Assembly: GCF_014203645.1 (NCBI RefSeq)
Contig: NZ_JACHJL010000011.1
Coordinates: 124,001 to 188,000, forward strand
Direction: 5' to 3'
Source: Streptomyces zagrosensis
GTDB taxonomy: Bacteria; Actinomycetota; Actinomycetes; Streptomycetales; Streptomycetaceae
DNA length: 64,000 nt
Of the stretch, positions 7,779-16,210 are shown in pieces (within the stretch, counting starts at the first letter, position 1; the number at the start of each line of letters is the position of its first letter). Under the pieces are notes generated by a model. It saw only the letters and a program-made list of their open reading frames with translations. It was not told the origin of the DNA and did no database searches. A program made the position numbers and the translations under genes.

Positions 7779-9602
7779 TTGCGCGAATTCACCGTCCCAT
7801 CCTTGGCGACGGCACCCCAGGTCGGAGGGCTGGCGGACGTCGTGTTCGACCATGCCGCCGACGATCCGGGGCGGGTGGCCTTCGCCCGTAAGGTGAACGA
7901 CCAGTGGCGCGATGTGACCTCTGGGGAGTTCCGCGATGAGGTGCTGTCCCTGGCCAAGGGACTACTCATGCAGGGGGTGCGGTTCGGCGACCGGGTCGGC
8001 ATCATGTGCCGCACGCGATACGAGTGGACCCTGTTCGACTTCGCACTGTGGTCGATCGGCGCCCAGTCGGTGCCGTTGTATCCGACCTCGTCGGCCGATC
8101 AGGTGCTGTGGATGCTGCATGACGCGGGAGCCTCCGCGTGCGTGGTCGAGCACGAGGACCATGCCATGACGGTCGGCTCGGTGATCGACCGACTGCCCCG
8201 ACTGGCCCGGCTGTGGCAACTCGACGCCGGCGCCCTGGAGGAGTTGCTCTCCAGCGGGCAGGACATCGATGACGACGTGGTGCACCGCCACCGGTTGGCA
8301 CTGACTCCCGACTCCACCGCCACCATCGTCTACACATCGGGCACCACCGGGCGGCCCAAGGGCTGTGTGCTCACCCACGCTAACTTCATGGCCGAAGTCG
8401 ATAACGTCCTCGCCCGCTACGAGCCGGTGTTCCACTCCCGTCCCGGCGATGAGCCAAGCACCTTGTTGTTTCTGCCCCTTGCCCATGTCTTCGGGCGCAT
8501 GGTGCAGGTCGCAGCGGTACGGGGCCGGGTCAAGCTGGGGCACCAGCCGGAGTTGTCCGCGGCGGCGCTGCTACCCGACCTACGGGCGTTCCAGCCCACG
8601 TTCATTTTGGCCGTTCCCTACATTTTCGAGCGGGTCTTTACTGCGGCCCGCCGCAAGGCCGAAGCGGCCGGAAAAGCCGGCCCGTTCGACAAGGCGGTCG
8701 AAGTGGCGGTGCGATACGCGGAGGCCGGTGAGCGCAAGGCGTTCGGCACCGGTGGCGGACCCGGCACCCCGCTACGCGTGCAACACCAGCTCTACGAAAA
8801 GCTCGTCTACAGCAAGGTGCGCGAGGCGATGGGCGGGCGCATCCGGCACGCCATGTCGGGCGGCTCCGCCATGGAGCGGCGCCTTGGCCTGTTCTTCGCG
8901 GGCGCGGGGATCACCATCTTCGAGGGGTACGGCCTGACCGAGTCCACGGCCGCCGCCACGGCCAATCCCCCCGAGCGCACCCGCTTCGGCAGCGTTGGGG
9001 TGCCAATCCCCGGCACCACGGTGCGTATCGCGGACGACGGCGAGGTGCTGCTGCGCGGGGGCCAGATCTTCGACGGCTATCTGGGCGATCCGCAGGCGAC
9101 CGGCGCAACCCTGCAGGACGGCTGGCTGGCCACCGGCGACCTGGGCGCGCTCGACGAGGACGGCTATCTGACCATCACCGGCCGCAAGAAGGAGGTGCTG
9201 ATCACCTCCGGCGGCAAGACGGTCTCACCGATCGCCCTGGAGGAGCGCGTACGAGCCCATCCACTGGTCTCGCAGTGCATCGTGGTCGGCAACGACCGTC
9301 CTTTCATCGCGGCACTGGTCACCCTCGATCCAGACGCCGTCGCGCACTGGCTCCAGATGCGTGCGAAGCCGCATCTGGAGCCATCGGAACTGGTCCGCGA
9401 TCCGGAACTGGAAACTGAGATTCGGCGGGCCGTGGTCGCCGCTAACACGCTGGTCTCACAGGCCGAGTCGATCCGAACATTTCGGATACTGGCCGTCCAG
9501 TTCAGCGAGGAACACGGGCTACTTACGCCGTCCCTGAAGCTGAAGCGTAAAGCGATCGAACGAGCGTACGTATCCGAAGTGGATGCCCTCTACCACACCT
9601 GA
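7779..9602 (+). CDS. Long-chain fatty acyl-CoA synthetase (FadD15-like)
   Basis: A 607-residue AMP-forming ligase of the ANL superfamily that activates long-chain fatty acids to acyl-CoA by way of acyl-adenylate. Visible motifs in order: the phosphate loop IVYTSGTTGRPKGCVLTHAN (about 185-205), the acyl-activation motif GYGLTEST (about 385), the ATP-ribose site WLATGDLGALDEDGYLTITG (about 450) and the hinge RKKEVLITSGGK. The TTG start is supported by GAGGAG upstream and by the beginning MREF, usual for this actinobacterial subfamily. A hairpin overlaps its stop codon. It lies between two GT1 glycosyltransferases with an aldo/keto reductase downstream, which would fit an acylated glycoside pathway but also ordinary fatty-acid degradation. 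Confidence 0.92.
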   Translation: MREFTVPSLATAPQVGGLADVVFDHAADDPGRVAFARKVNDQWRDVTSGEFRDEVLSLAKGLLMQGVRFGDRVGIMCRTRYEWTLFDFALWSIGAQSVPLYPTSSADQVLWMLHDAGASACVVEHEDHAMTVGSVIDRLPRLARLWQLDAGALEELLSSGQDIDDDVVHRHRLALTPDSTATIVYTSGTTGRPKGCVLTHANFMAEVDNVLARYEPVFHSRPGDEPSTLLFLPLAHVFGRMVQVAAVRGRVKLGHQPELSAAALLPDLRAFQPTFILAVPYIFERVFTAARRKAEAAGKAGPFDKAVEVAVRYAEAGERKAFGTGGGPGTPLRVQHQLYEKLVYSKVREAMGGRIRHAMSGGSAMERRLGLFFAGAGITIFEGYGLTESTAAATANPPERTRFGSVGVPIPGTTVRIADDGEVLLRGGQIFDGYLGDPQATGATLQDGWLATGDLGALDEDGYLTITGRKKEVLITSGGKTVSPIALEERVRAHPLVSQCIVVGNDRPFIAALVTLDPDAVAHWLQMRAKPHLEPSELVRDPELETEIRRAVVAANTLVSQAESIRTFRILAVQFSEEHGLLTPSLKLKRKAIERAYVSEVDALYHT

Positions 9603-9612
9603 AACGGTGTGG
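9593..9612 (+). terminator. Hairpin overlapping the acyl-CoA synthetase stop
   Basis: CCACACC-TGAAAC-GGTGTGG forms a perfect 7-bp stem with a 6-base loop that contains the TGA stop of the synthetase gene. It may end transcription or protect the 3' end; there is no T-run. Confidence 0.5.
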
Positions 9613-9730
9613 CACGACCAGGTTCGGTCGATTGCGGCAAGGTAAAAATGCCCGGCGTCGGGAATGCGAGCACCAGTTCCATCGTTGATGCTGGAGTACC
9701 GCAACTCCCTACGTTAAGGATCGATTGCTC

Positions 9731-10564
9731 GTGAGCAACGTCCCTTCAATCACTCTCAATAGCGGCGCCTCCATTCCGCAGCTTGGTTTCGGCGTCTGGC
9801 AGGTGGCTGACGATGAGGCCACCGCCGCGGTGAGCACGGCTCTTGAGGCTGGCTATCGCAGCGTGGACACCGCCGCCGCCTACGAAAACGAGAAGGGCAC
9901 GGGGAAGGCGGTTGCCGAATCGGGCATTCCCCGCGACGAGCTGTTCATCACGACGAAGGTGTGGAATTCGGACCATGGCTACGACGCCACACTCCGCGCC
10001 TTCGACAGTTCGTTGGCCAAGCTCGGCCTCGACTTCGTTGACCTGTACCTCATCCACTGGCCCTTGCCTGCCAAGGACGACTACGTAGCTACGTACAAGG
10101 CGTTGGAGAAGATCCACGCTGACGGACGGGCCAAGTCGATCGGCGTGTCGAACTTCCAGCCGGCCCACCTTGAGCGGCTGTTCGCCGAAACCTCGGTGGT
10201 GCCCGCGCTCAATCAAATTGAGCTGCACCCGCAGTTCCAGCAGACGACGGCGCGCGCCTTCCACGCCGAGCACGGCATCGTCACCGAGGCATGGTCTCCG
10301 TTGGGTTCCGGCAAGGGCCTGCTCGACGACCAGAAGATCGCCGGCATCGCGGACAAGCACGGCAAGTCCCCGGCTCAGATCGTGCTCCGCTGGCATCTAC
10401 AGATCGGCAATGTCGTCATTCCCAAGTCGGTGACGCCCTCCCGCATCCGCGAGAACATCAACGTCTTCGACTTCACCTTGGACGCCGACGACCTTGCGAC
10501 GCTTACGAGCCTGGATGCGGGCAAGCGAACCGGGCCCGACCCGGACGTCTTCGACGTGTCCTGA
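9731..10564 (+). CDS. Aldo/keto reductase
   Basis: A 277-residue NADPH-dependent (alpha/beta)8-barrel reductase of the AKR5/2,5-diketo-gluconate reductase type. Motifs: IPQLGFGVWQV at the N-terminus, GYRSVDTAAAYENEKGTG with the catalytic Asp and Tyr, DLYLIHWP with the active-site His, IGVSNF, NQIELHPQFQ, and the cofactor-phosphate site IPKSVTPSRIRENINVFDF. It reduces aldehydes or ketones, exact substrate unknown. GTG at 9731 is chosen because AAGGA lies ten bases upstream; a TTG six bases earlier would be too close. It sits 128 bp after the acyl-CoA synthetase and converges on GT1 copy B. Confidence 0.93.
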   Translation: MSNVPSITLNSGASIPQLGFGVWQVADDEATAAVSTALEAGYRSVDTAAAYENEKGTGKAVAESGIPRDELFITTKVWNSDHGYDATLRAFDSSLAKLGLDFVDLYLIHWPLPAKDDYVATYKALEKIHADGRAKSIGVSNFQPAHLERLFAETSVVPALNQIELHPQFQQTTARAFHAEHGIVTEAWSPLGSGKGLLDDQKIAGIADKHGKSPAQIVLRWHLQIGNVVIPKSVTPSRIRENINVFDFTLDADDLATLTSLDAGKRTGPDPDVFDVS

Positions 10565-10610
10565 CTACGTACGCACAGCTCCCGGAAGTGTGCGCTGTCC
10601 CGTCGATCGC

Positions 10611-11870
10611 CTAGCCCGGCGATTCGGTGTGGTTCACGCGGGCACCGGCGGCCTGTCCTGGGTGACTTGCGTCGAGCAGCATTTTCGCGGCCACCCTCGC
10701 CCCATCGGTGGGGATTGCGCCGGCCACGGCCCTCGCCCGCGCCCGGGTCTCGGGCGTCAGGGCCGTGGCAAGCGCGGCGAACAGGGAGTCCACGGTCGGA
10801 GCCGGGCCGTCGTGGGCCGCGCCGATACCCAGCGCGGCCACCCGCGCCGCCCAGTACGGCTGGTCCGCGATCTGGGGAACCACCACCTGCGGCGCCCCGG
10901 CCCGGGCGCTCGTTGCCGTCGTGCCCGCGCCGCCGTGGTGCACAACGGCGGCCACCCGGCGGAAGAGTGCCTGCTGGTTGACCTCGCCGACAACGAAACA
11001 GTCGTCGGCGTCGTCGATCGGGGCCAAGCCCGCCCAGCCCCGGGCGAGGACTATCCGCCGGCCGTGCGCGCGGATCGCTGCTATGGCCACCCGCGCGATG
11101 TCCTTCGGGATGTACGCGGCCATGCTGCCGAAGCCCACGTACACCGGTGGTGCGTCCGCGTCCAAGAACGCCTCCAACTCTTGCGAGAGCGGACGGACGT
11201 CGGGCAAGACCCAAGCCCCGGTCTGCACAATGTCGAGGTCCGTCATGCCCTGTGACGGGCACAGCGTCGCGTCTGCCGCCAGCCACGGCTGATCGGTGAA
11301 GACGTAGTCGCGGACGTTGTCCACCAGCGGCAGGCCGAGCGCCGCCCGATGGCTGTTGAGAGCCTCGCCGTACAATGCGTTCACCCGCTGGGCGTCCTGC
11401 TCCCACAGCACCCGGTTGTCGGTCTCGTCCCGTGGGGACGGCTTGCCCGGTCGCGCCCCAGGAGGGAAGTGCCGCGACGGCAGTCCGAAGACGTGGAAGC
11501 AGGCGAACACATAGCGGATGCCCAGTTTTTCGGCCACATCCCGTGCGCCAGCCGGCATCAGGCCGGTTGCCAGCAGCACGTCACAGCCATCGGCCGCGGC
11601 GGTGAGCGTCTCGAACCGCGCCGCGACCAGCTCGGGAGCGAGCCGGAACGCGTCGTTCGCCGTCGGTGGCCTCGTGCCGGCGACCACCGAGCGCACCGTG
11701 GGGCCGAGCGGCACCAGCGGCACGCCGACGCGCGCCAGCAGCGCAGCGAACTCCCCATCCGGGGGCGCGCACACCCGCGCCTCTGCCCCCAGCTCTTGCA
11801 ACTCCAGCGCCAGTCCCGCCAACGGTTCAACATCCCCACGCGAACCCCACGTCGTCAACAACACTCGCAC
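10611..11870 (-). CDS. GT1 / MGT-family glycosyltransferase, copy B
   Basis: A 419-residue paralogue of the gene at 5823-7049. It begins VRVLLTTWGSRGDVEP and carries the donor-sugar motif VVHHGGAGTTATSARAG followed by APQVVVPQIADQPYWA. GTG at 11870 is chosen because GGGAG lies five bases upstream and it aligns with copy A; the longer frame adds 35 unrelated residues. The two copies share the whole architecture but differ in the acceptor half, so they could place different sugars on the same aglycone or act on different acceptors. The last residues diverge and are Ala/Gly/His-rich. The duplicated pair encloses the acyl-CoA synthetase and aldo/keto reductase. Confidence 0.88.
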   Translation of the reverse strand: MRVLLTTWGSRGDVEPLAGLALELQELGAEARVCAPPDGEFAALLARVGVPLVPLGPTVRSVVAGTRPPTANDAFRLAPELVAARFETLTAAADGCDVLLATGLMPAGARDVAEKLGIRYVFACFHVFGLPSRHFPPGARPGKPSPRDETDNRVLWEQDAQRVNALYGEALNSHRAALGLPLVDNVRDYVFTDQPWLAADATLCPSQGMTDLDIVQTGAWVLPDVRPLSQELEAFLDADAPPVYVGFGSMAAYIPKDIARVAIAAIRAHGRRIVLARGWAGLAPIDDADDCFVVGEVNQQALFRRVAAVVHHGGAGTTATSARAGAPQVVVPQIADQPYWAARVAALGIGAAHDGPAPTVDSLFAALATALTPETRARARAVAGAIPTDGARVAAKMLLDASHPGQAAGARVNHTESPG

Positions 11871-12003
11871 GTCAAACTCCCATTTCCGCAGGCTCTGGCT
11901 TTCGGCCGCTGATTCTGCGGTACGAACGGGGGCTTGCCGCAAGCCCACCGGTGCGCTATATCTTGAGAGTGGCAAGGAGCGGGATCTCCTTGCCTTTGTT
12001 TTT

Positions 12004-12071
12004 TGCTCTGCTGCCTTTTTTGCTCTGCTGCCTTTTGTGCTCCGTCGCCTTGTGTGCTCCGCTTCCTGCTG
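12004..12071. repeat. 17-bp tandem repeat, pyrimidine-rich
   Basis: Four copies of TGCTCTGCTGCCTTTTT: two nearly identical (12004-12020, 12021-12037) and two diverged (12038-12054, 12055-12071). The array is unusually T-rich for this chromosome and fills the short gap between GT1 copy B and the decayed MFS gene. Confidence 0.82.
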
Positions 12072-12123
12072 TCATTCGTTGCCTTTCGCCGCTCCCCCGG
12101 CTCACGGCGTAAAGCCTGCGCAC

Positions 12124-12806
12124 TCAGCGTTGGCCGGCTGGCTCGCCATGCCCCTGCCACGGTCGGGCGAGCGTGATCAGCGCCACCGCGGAGAAGACGA
12201 CAAATACCAGCACCACAACGGCCATTGACATGGCGGAGGTGTGTCCCAAAGCGCCGGGGAGGGGTGCAGCCGCGGCGCCGAGCACGAACTGGGCGCCGCC
12301 GAGTACGCCGGAAGCGGCACCAGGGGCATCGCTACCGATCGACAAGATGATGGTGGTCGATGCGGGCAGCACGATGCCGAACCCGACCGTCATGCCGAAC
12401 AGGCAAGCCCAGATGACGGGGAACGTGCTGATGCCGACCACGAGCAAGGCGACCAGCGTGTGCCATCCCTTGCAGTAGTCGGGCGATGTCGAACACGACG
12501 ATGGACGGGGCAAGCGCGCAAACCAAGGACAGCACGGTGAACATGCCGGTACCTGCCAAAAGCAGGCGTCGTCGCCCCATCGCGTCACTGACCGGGCCGA
12601 GCACGAGCTGACCAACGGCGATCCCGACAAGGCAGGCTGTCAGCGACAGTTGGACGGCCGCTCCCGAGGTGCCGAATGAGGTGACGAGCTCGGGGAAGCC
12701 GGGCGCGTACATGTCGGTGGCGAACGGTGATACCGCCGAGAGCCTGCCAAGAGCGACGATGAGTCGCCCCGTTCCAGTCCGCAGGGGCGTGGGATCGATA
12801 CTGACG
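12124..12806 (-). pseudogene. Decayed MFS drug-resistance transporter (Bcr/CflA type)
   Basis: Two frames on the minus strand encode the two ends of one transporter. The upstream frame has the Bcr/CflA start region with FATDMYAPGFPELVTSFGTS, a second membrane helix and the MFS loop motif GPVSDAMGRRRLLL, ending near RLLQGMAHA. The downstream frame resumes at HTLVALLVVGISTFPVIW and runs through the last helices to the stop. The switch falls between about 12455 and 12478. Together they give roughly 225 residues against about 400 for the family, so several central helices are deleted and the junction is frameshifted. The remnant cannot make a working 12-helix exporter. The ancestral start near 12806 is not certain. 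Confidence 0.82.
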
Positions 12807-13033
12807 TTTATCGGTCTCCATCCGAGGGGTCCGCTGTGCGGGATGCCGGTCGAGACGCCGCTACTCCTCGGCATTGGCGGCCGGGAACAGATCCCGAGGC
12901 CGCGTGAGCACCGACTCCACGCACCGCGTCTACTCGGCCAGCTACTACCTGTCACATCGTGCTTGCCGGGTGCGCGCTGCGGTGTGGAGCGCGGGTTTGC
13001 GGGATGTGGAGCGCGGTGCTCCGCCGGCGGGTA

Positions 13034-13428
13034 TCAGGAGTGCGCCCGCCTGAACCGGACGGGGGTGGTGCCCCGATCGCGCCGGAAGGCGTAGCCGAAG
13101 TTGCTGGGTGAGGCGTAACCGACCTCGTGCCCGATGCGGGACACCGGCCAGTCGGTTTCGACCAGCAAAGTTGCTGCCCGATCGAGACAGCGGCGGCGGT
13201 GGAACTCCATCACCGACGCCCCGTACAGCGCGCGAAATCCGGTGGTCAGGCGCCGGATCGACATGGACGACGCGCGGGCCAGCTCGGTCAGCGACGGCGG
13301 CGCGTGGCGTCGCTGCTCGCCTCAGTCTGAGCGATCGACGCGTAGTACGCCGCATACATCGCGTCCAACGCGGCGGAACCGGCAGCGCCGGCGAGCTGGT
13401 AGACCCGGGTCACAAGATCGTAGGTTAG
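13034..13428 (-). pseudogene. Truncated, frameshifted AraC-family regulator
   Basis: The last 90 or so codons read as a good AraC DNA-binding domain: SLTELARASSMSIRRL, then GFRALYGASVMEFHRRRCL, and the second helix-turn-helix with GHEVGYASPSNFGYAFRR. Just upstream, near 13288-13310, the reading continues only after a frame change, into YQLAGAAGSAALDAMYAA, which resembles the linker before AraC domains. The N-terminal effector domain is missing. A short protein from ATG 13264 containing only part of the DNA-binding domain could still be made, but the gene looks broken. It lies next to the decayed MFS gene, perhaps once its regulator. Confidence 0.75.
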
Positions 13429-13721
13429 CCTCCCGCAGCGCCGTGAACATGGTGCGTAAGACCACCCCGAGCCCCGAGCCCGGCCCGGCTGCCTTCTCGC
13501 CGGTGGGGCGGTGGTGCGGTGGTGCGCAGGGCGGCCGGTCACTGAGCATGGGGCGCCGCTCGTCCCCGTGGTGCGGGGGTTCGCAGGTGCCAACTCTTCG
13601 GGCGGGAGTGAATTTATCCCTCCGCCGCTGCGGTTCCGCGCCACCCCGGTTGGCAGGAGGTGACGAGAGAAGGTCAGGCGCGTGTATTGCTGCCGCGCCG
13701 AACCCGCCATAGCTTTCGGAT

Positions 13722-14711
13722 ATGGAGCTTGAGCTGCGGCACCTCAGAGCGATACGTGCGATAGCCGACAGCGGCTCGCTGACCAAGGCCGCAGCCTCTC
13801 TTGGACTCGCGCAGCCCGCCCTCAGCACCCAACTCAAGCGGATTGAGCGTGCCCTGGGCGGGCCGCTGTTCATCCGGGACCGTACGGGGGCCAGAGCGAC
13901 CCCGTTGGGCGAACTGGTACTGGACCGGGCCAGGGTGCTGCTGCCCGCGGTGCGCGAACTCCAGGAAGAGGCCGTGCGGTTCGCGAACGCGTGGGCGCAC
14001 ATTCAGCGATTTCGGATTGGTGGCACCCATGGGCCCCTGCTCGGCGGGCTGATCGACCGGCTGGCGACAGCCCATCCGTCCGCCCCAGTAAGTACCCATA
14101 CGTCCTGGTCTGTCCAGGAGTTGAGCACCATGGTCGTCGAGGGGCGGCTAGACTTCGCGCTCGTCGGCACCTGTGGGCAGAGCCCGCCGCCCGCCAACGA
14201 CCAGCTCACCTGGCACCCGATCGGTACCGACCCGGTATTCGTGATGTTGGTTGAAGACCATCCGCTGGCCGGTGAGGTTGAGCTGAAGCTCAGCGCGCTG
14301 GCGGGCGAGTCATGGACGGACGTACCAGGTGACGGGTGCTTCGCCGACTGTTTCGCGGCGGCCTGCGCCCGGGCCGGGTTTACTCCGGTGTCCGTCTTCG
14401 AGACCGACACGGCCTCCTGCGTACACCTGGTGCAGGTGGGCCGGGCCGTTGGCCTGTGCAGGGCTACGTTTCCGCCGACGCCGGGCGTGGTCGTACGGCC
14501 GCTCGCCGGATCGCCGCTGAGCTGGCGGCACCTCATCGGCTGGCATCCCGGCGCCCCGGCCGCCGACACCGCTCCGGCGGTGGCGGGGCACGCCAGGGCC
14601 GCGCACGCGGACGCGGTGCGGCGCAGCGTGCCGTACGCGACGTGGCTGGCGTCCAACCCGCAATGCGGCTCAGCCTTCGGTACGGCCACGGGCGCGCCCT
14701 CGACGTCATAG
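13722..14711 (+). CDS. LysR family transcriptional regulator
   Basis: A 329-residue LysR-type regulator. The N-terminal winged helix-turn-helix (residues 1-60) is canonical: LRHLRAIRAIADSGSLTKAA, then LAQPALSTQLKRIERALGG, then LFIRDR. The rest is the periplasmic-binding-like effector domain, ending in an Ala/Ser-rich tail of about 30 residues. A secreted serine protease gene starts 86 bp downstream on the same strand. Regulation of that protease is possible but unproven, since LysR genes more often control a divergent neighbour and the upstream neighbour here is a pseudogene. Confidence 0.92.
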   Translation: MELELRHLRAIRAIADSGSLTKAAASLGLAQPALSTQLKRIERALGGPLFIRDRTGARATPLGELVLDRARVLLPAVRELQEEAVRFANAWAHIQRFRIGGTHGPLLGGLIDRLATAHPSAPVSTHTSWSVQELSTMVVEGRLDFALVGTCGQSPPPANDQLTWHPIGTDPVFVMLVEDHPLAGEVELKLSALAGESWTDVPGDGCFADCFAAACARAGFTPVSVFETDTASCVHLVQVGRAVGLCRATFPPTPGVVVRPLAGSPLSWRHLIGWHPGAPAADTAPAVAGHARAAHADAVRRSVPYATWLASNPQCGSAFGTATGAPSTS

Positions 14712-14797
14712 CATCGCGCTATGGGTCAGTTGACAGGTCCGCGACGAGCCCTCTCCGCATTACGGTGACGCCACCCCCGACATGAGGAGAACACCAG

Positions 14798-15964
14798 ATG
14801 CTCCGCAGACGTGGCTTGATCGCTGGTTGCGCCATCGCTATGAGCGCCTTCTCCCTGACCGCCTTCCCCGCGATGGCGGACAACGGCTCCACCGCCACCC
14901 CCAGCTCCGCCGAGAGCTCCACATCCCAGGTACCGGCCGGGATGCTCAAGGCCATGGAGCGCGACCTCGGACTGACCCCCGCCGAGGCCAAGGAACGGAT
15001 AGCCAACGAGTACCGGGCCGCCACCTTGGAGCCCAAGCTCCGCGGCTCGCTCGGCGCCGACTTCGGCGGCTCCTGGCTGGCCGGCGACAGTGCGCGCCTG
15101 GTCATCGCCACCACCGACCCGGCCGACAGCGCCGCCATCTCCGCGGCCGGTGCCACCGCCAAGGTCGTCAAGCACAGCATCAAGGAACTGAACGCCGCGA
15201 AGAGTTCCCTGGACCGGATCGCGCGCACCAACTCCACCGCCACCGCACCCGTGTGGTACGTGGACGTCAAGACCAACAGCGTCGTCGTACGGGCCTCCAA
15301 CCCGGCCGCAGCCCACTCCCTCGTCGCCAAGAGCGGCGCGGACAGCACGCTGGTACGCGTGGTCAAGTCCGCGGAGCAACCGCAGACCTTCTACGACGTA
15401 CGCGGCGGCGACGCGTACTACATCGGCAGCGGTTCACGCTGCTCCATCGGCTTCTCCGTGACCAAGGGCACCCAGAGCGGCTTCGCCACCGCCGGCCACT
15501 GCGGCAAGGCCGGTGCGACCACCACCGGCTACAACCGAGTGGCGCAGGGCAGCTTCCAGGCGTCCCGCTTCCCCGGCGCCGACATGGCCTGGGTCGCGGT
15601 CAACAGCCAGTGGACCGTCAAGCCGTGGGTGAAGGGCCCCAGCGGCAACGTCACCGTCGCCGGCTCGCAGCAGACGGCCGTCGGCGGCTCGATCTGCCGC
15701 TCCGGCTCCACCACCGGCTGGCACTGCGGCACCGTCCAGCAGCACAACACCAGCGTCAGCTACCCGCAGGGCACCATCTCCGGCGTAACCCGTACCAGCG
15801 TCTGCGCGGAGCCCGGTGACTCCGGCGGCTCGTACATCTCCGGCAGCCAGGCGCAGGGCGTCACCTCCGGTGGCTCCGGCAACTGCAGCAGTGGCGGAAC
15901 GACGTACCACCAGCCGATCAACCCGATCCTGAGCGCCTACGGGCTGCGGCTGGTCACCGGCTGA
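14798..15964 (+). CDS. Secreted S1-family serine protease (streptogrisin/alpha-lytic type)
   Basis: A 388-residue prepro-protease. An N-terminal signal peptide with twin basic start MLRRRG ends near AMA at residue 28. A propeptide of about 170 residues acts as folding chaperone, and the mature domain begins near residue 200 at DVRGGDAYYIGSG. The triad is visible: His234 in TAGHCGKAG, Asp262 in ADMAWVAV, Ser342 in GDSGGSYISG. The mature length of about 189 residues matches streptogrisin A/B/D-type enzymes, and no extra chitin-binding domain follows. Cys pairs flank the His and Ser motifs as in the family. GAGGAG precedes the ATG, and a strong hairpin follows the stop. The product should be exported and self-processed. 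Confidence 0.95.
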   Translation: MLRRRGLIAGCAIAMSAFSLTAFPAMADNGSTATPSSAESSTSQVPAGMLKAMERDLGLTPAEAKERIANEYRAATLEPKLRGSLGADFGGSWLAGDSARLVIATTDPADSAAISAAGATAKVVKHSIKELNAAKSSLDRIARTNSTATAPVWYVDVKTNSVVVRASNPAAAHSLVAKSGADSTLVRVVKSAEQPQTFYDVRGGDAYYIGSGSRCSIGFSVTKGTQSGFATAGHCGKAGATTTGYNRVAQGSFQASRFPGADMAWVAVNSQWTVKPWVKGPSGNVTVAGSQQTAVGGSICRSGSTTGWHCGTVQQHNTSVSYPQGTISGVTRTSVCAEPGDSGGSYISGSQAQGVTSGGSGNCSSGGTTYHQPINPILSAYGLRLVTG

Positions 15965-15972
15965 CCGACCGG

Positions 15973-16007
15973 CGGGCGGCGTGCTCAAGCCCGGTTCACG
16001 CCGCCCG
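15973..16007 (+). terminator. Terminator of the serine protease gene
   Basis: Perfect 11-bp stem CGGGCGGCGTG / CACGCCGCCCG with a 13-base loop, nine bases after the protease stop codon. Confidence 0.8.
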
Positions 16008-16210
16008 CACCGACCGTCCGACCTGGCGAAAGGCCAGCGGCTCGGCCGAAGGTACCCACGCTGTGAGCGCCGGTACCCCGTGCGGCTCCCCAGCGCACGC
16101 AGCCCACTCCACCGGGCAGCCCGACCCCGCTCCACCGGCGCCGCCGACCCCATCCGGGGCGGCGGCGCTCGGGCGTGCGGGGTGCGCACGGAGCGCGGGG
16201 CGCCCGGCGT

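Noticed and set aside
7188..7853. Minus-strand frame of 221 codons upstream of the acyl-CoA synthetase
   Set aside because: Its Pro/Glu/Ala-rich part is produced by the 18-19 bp repeats, and it overlaps the well-supported start of the acyl-CoA synthetase gene.
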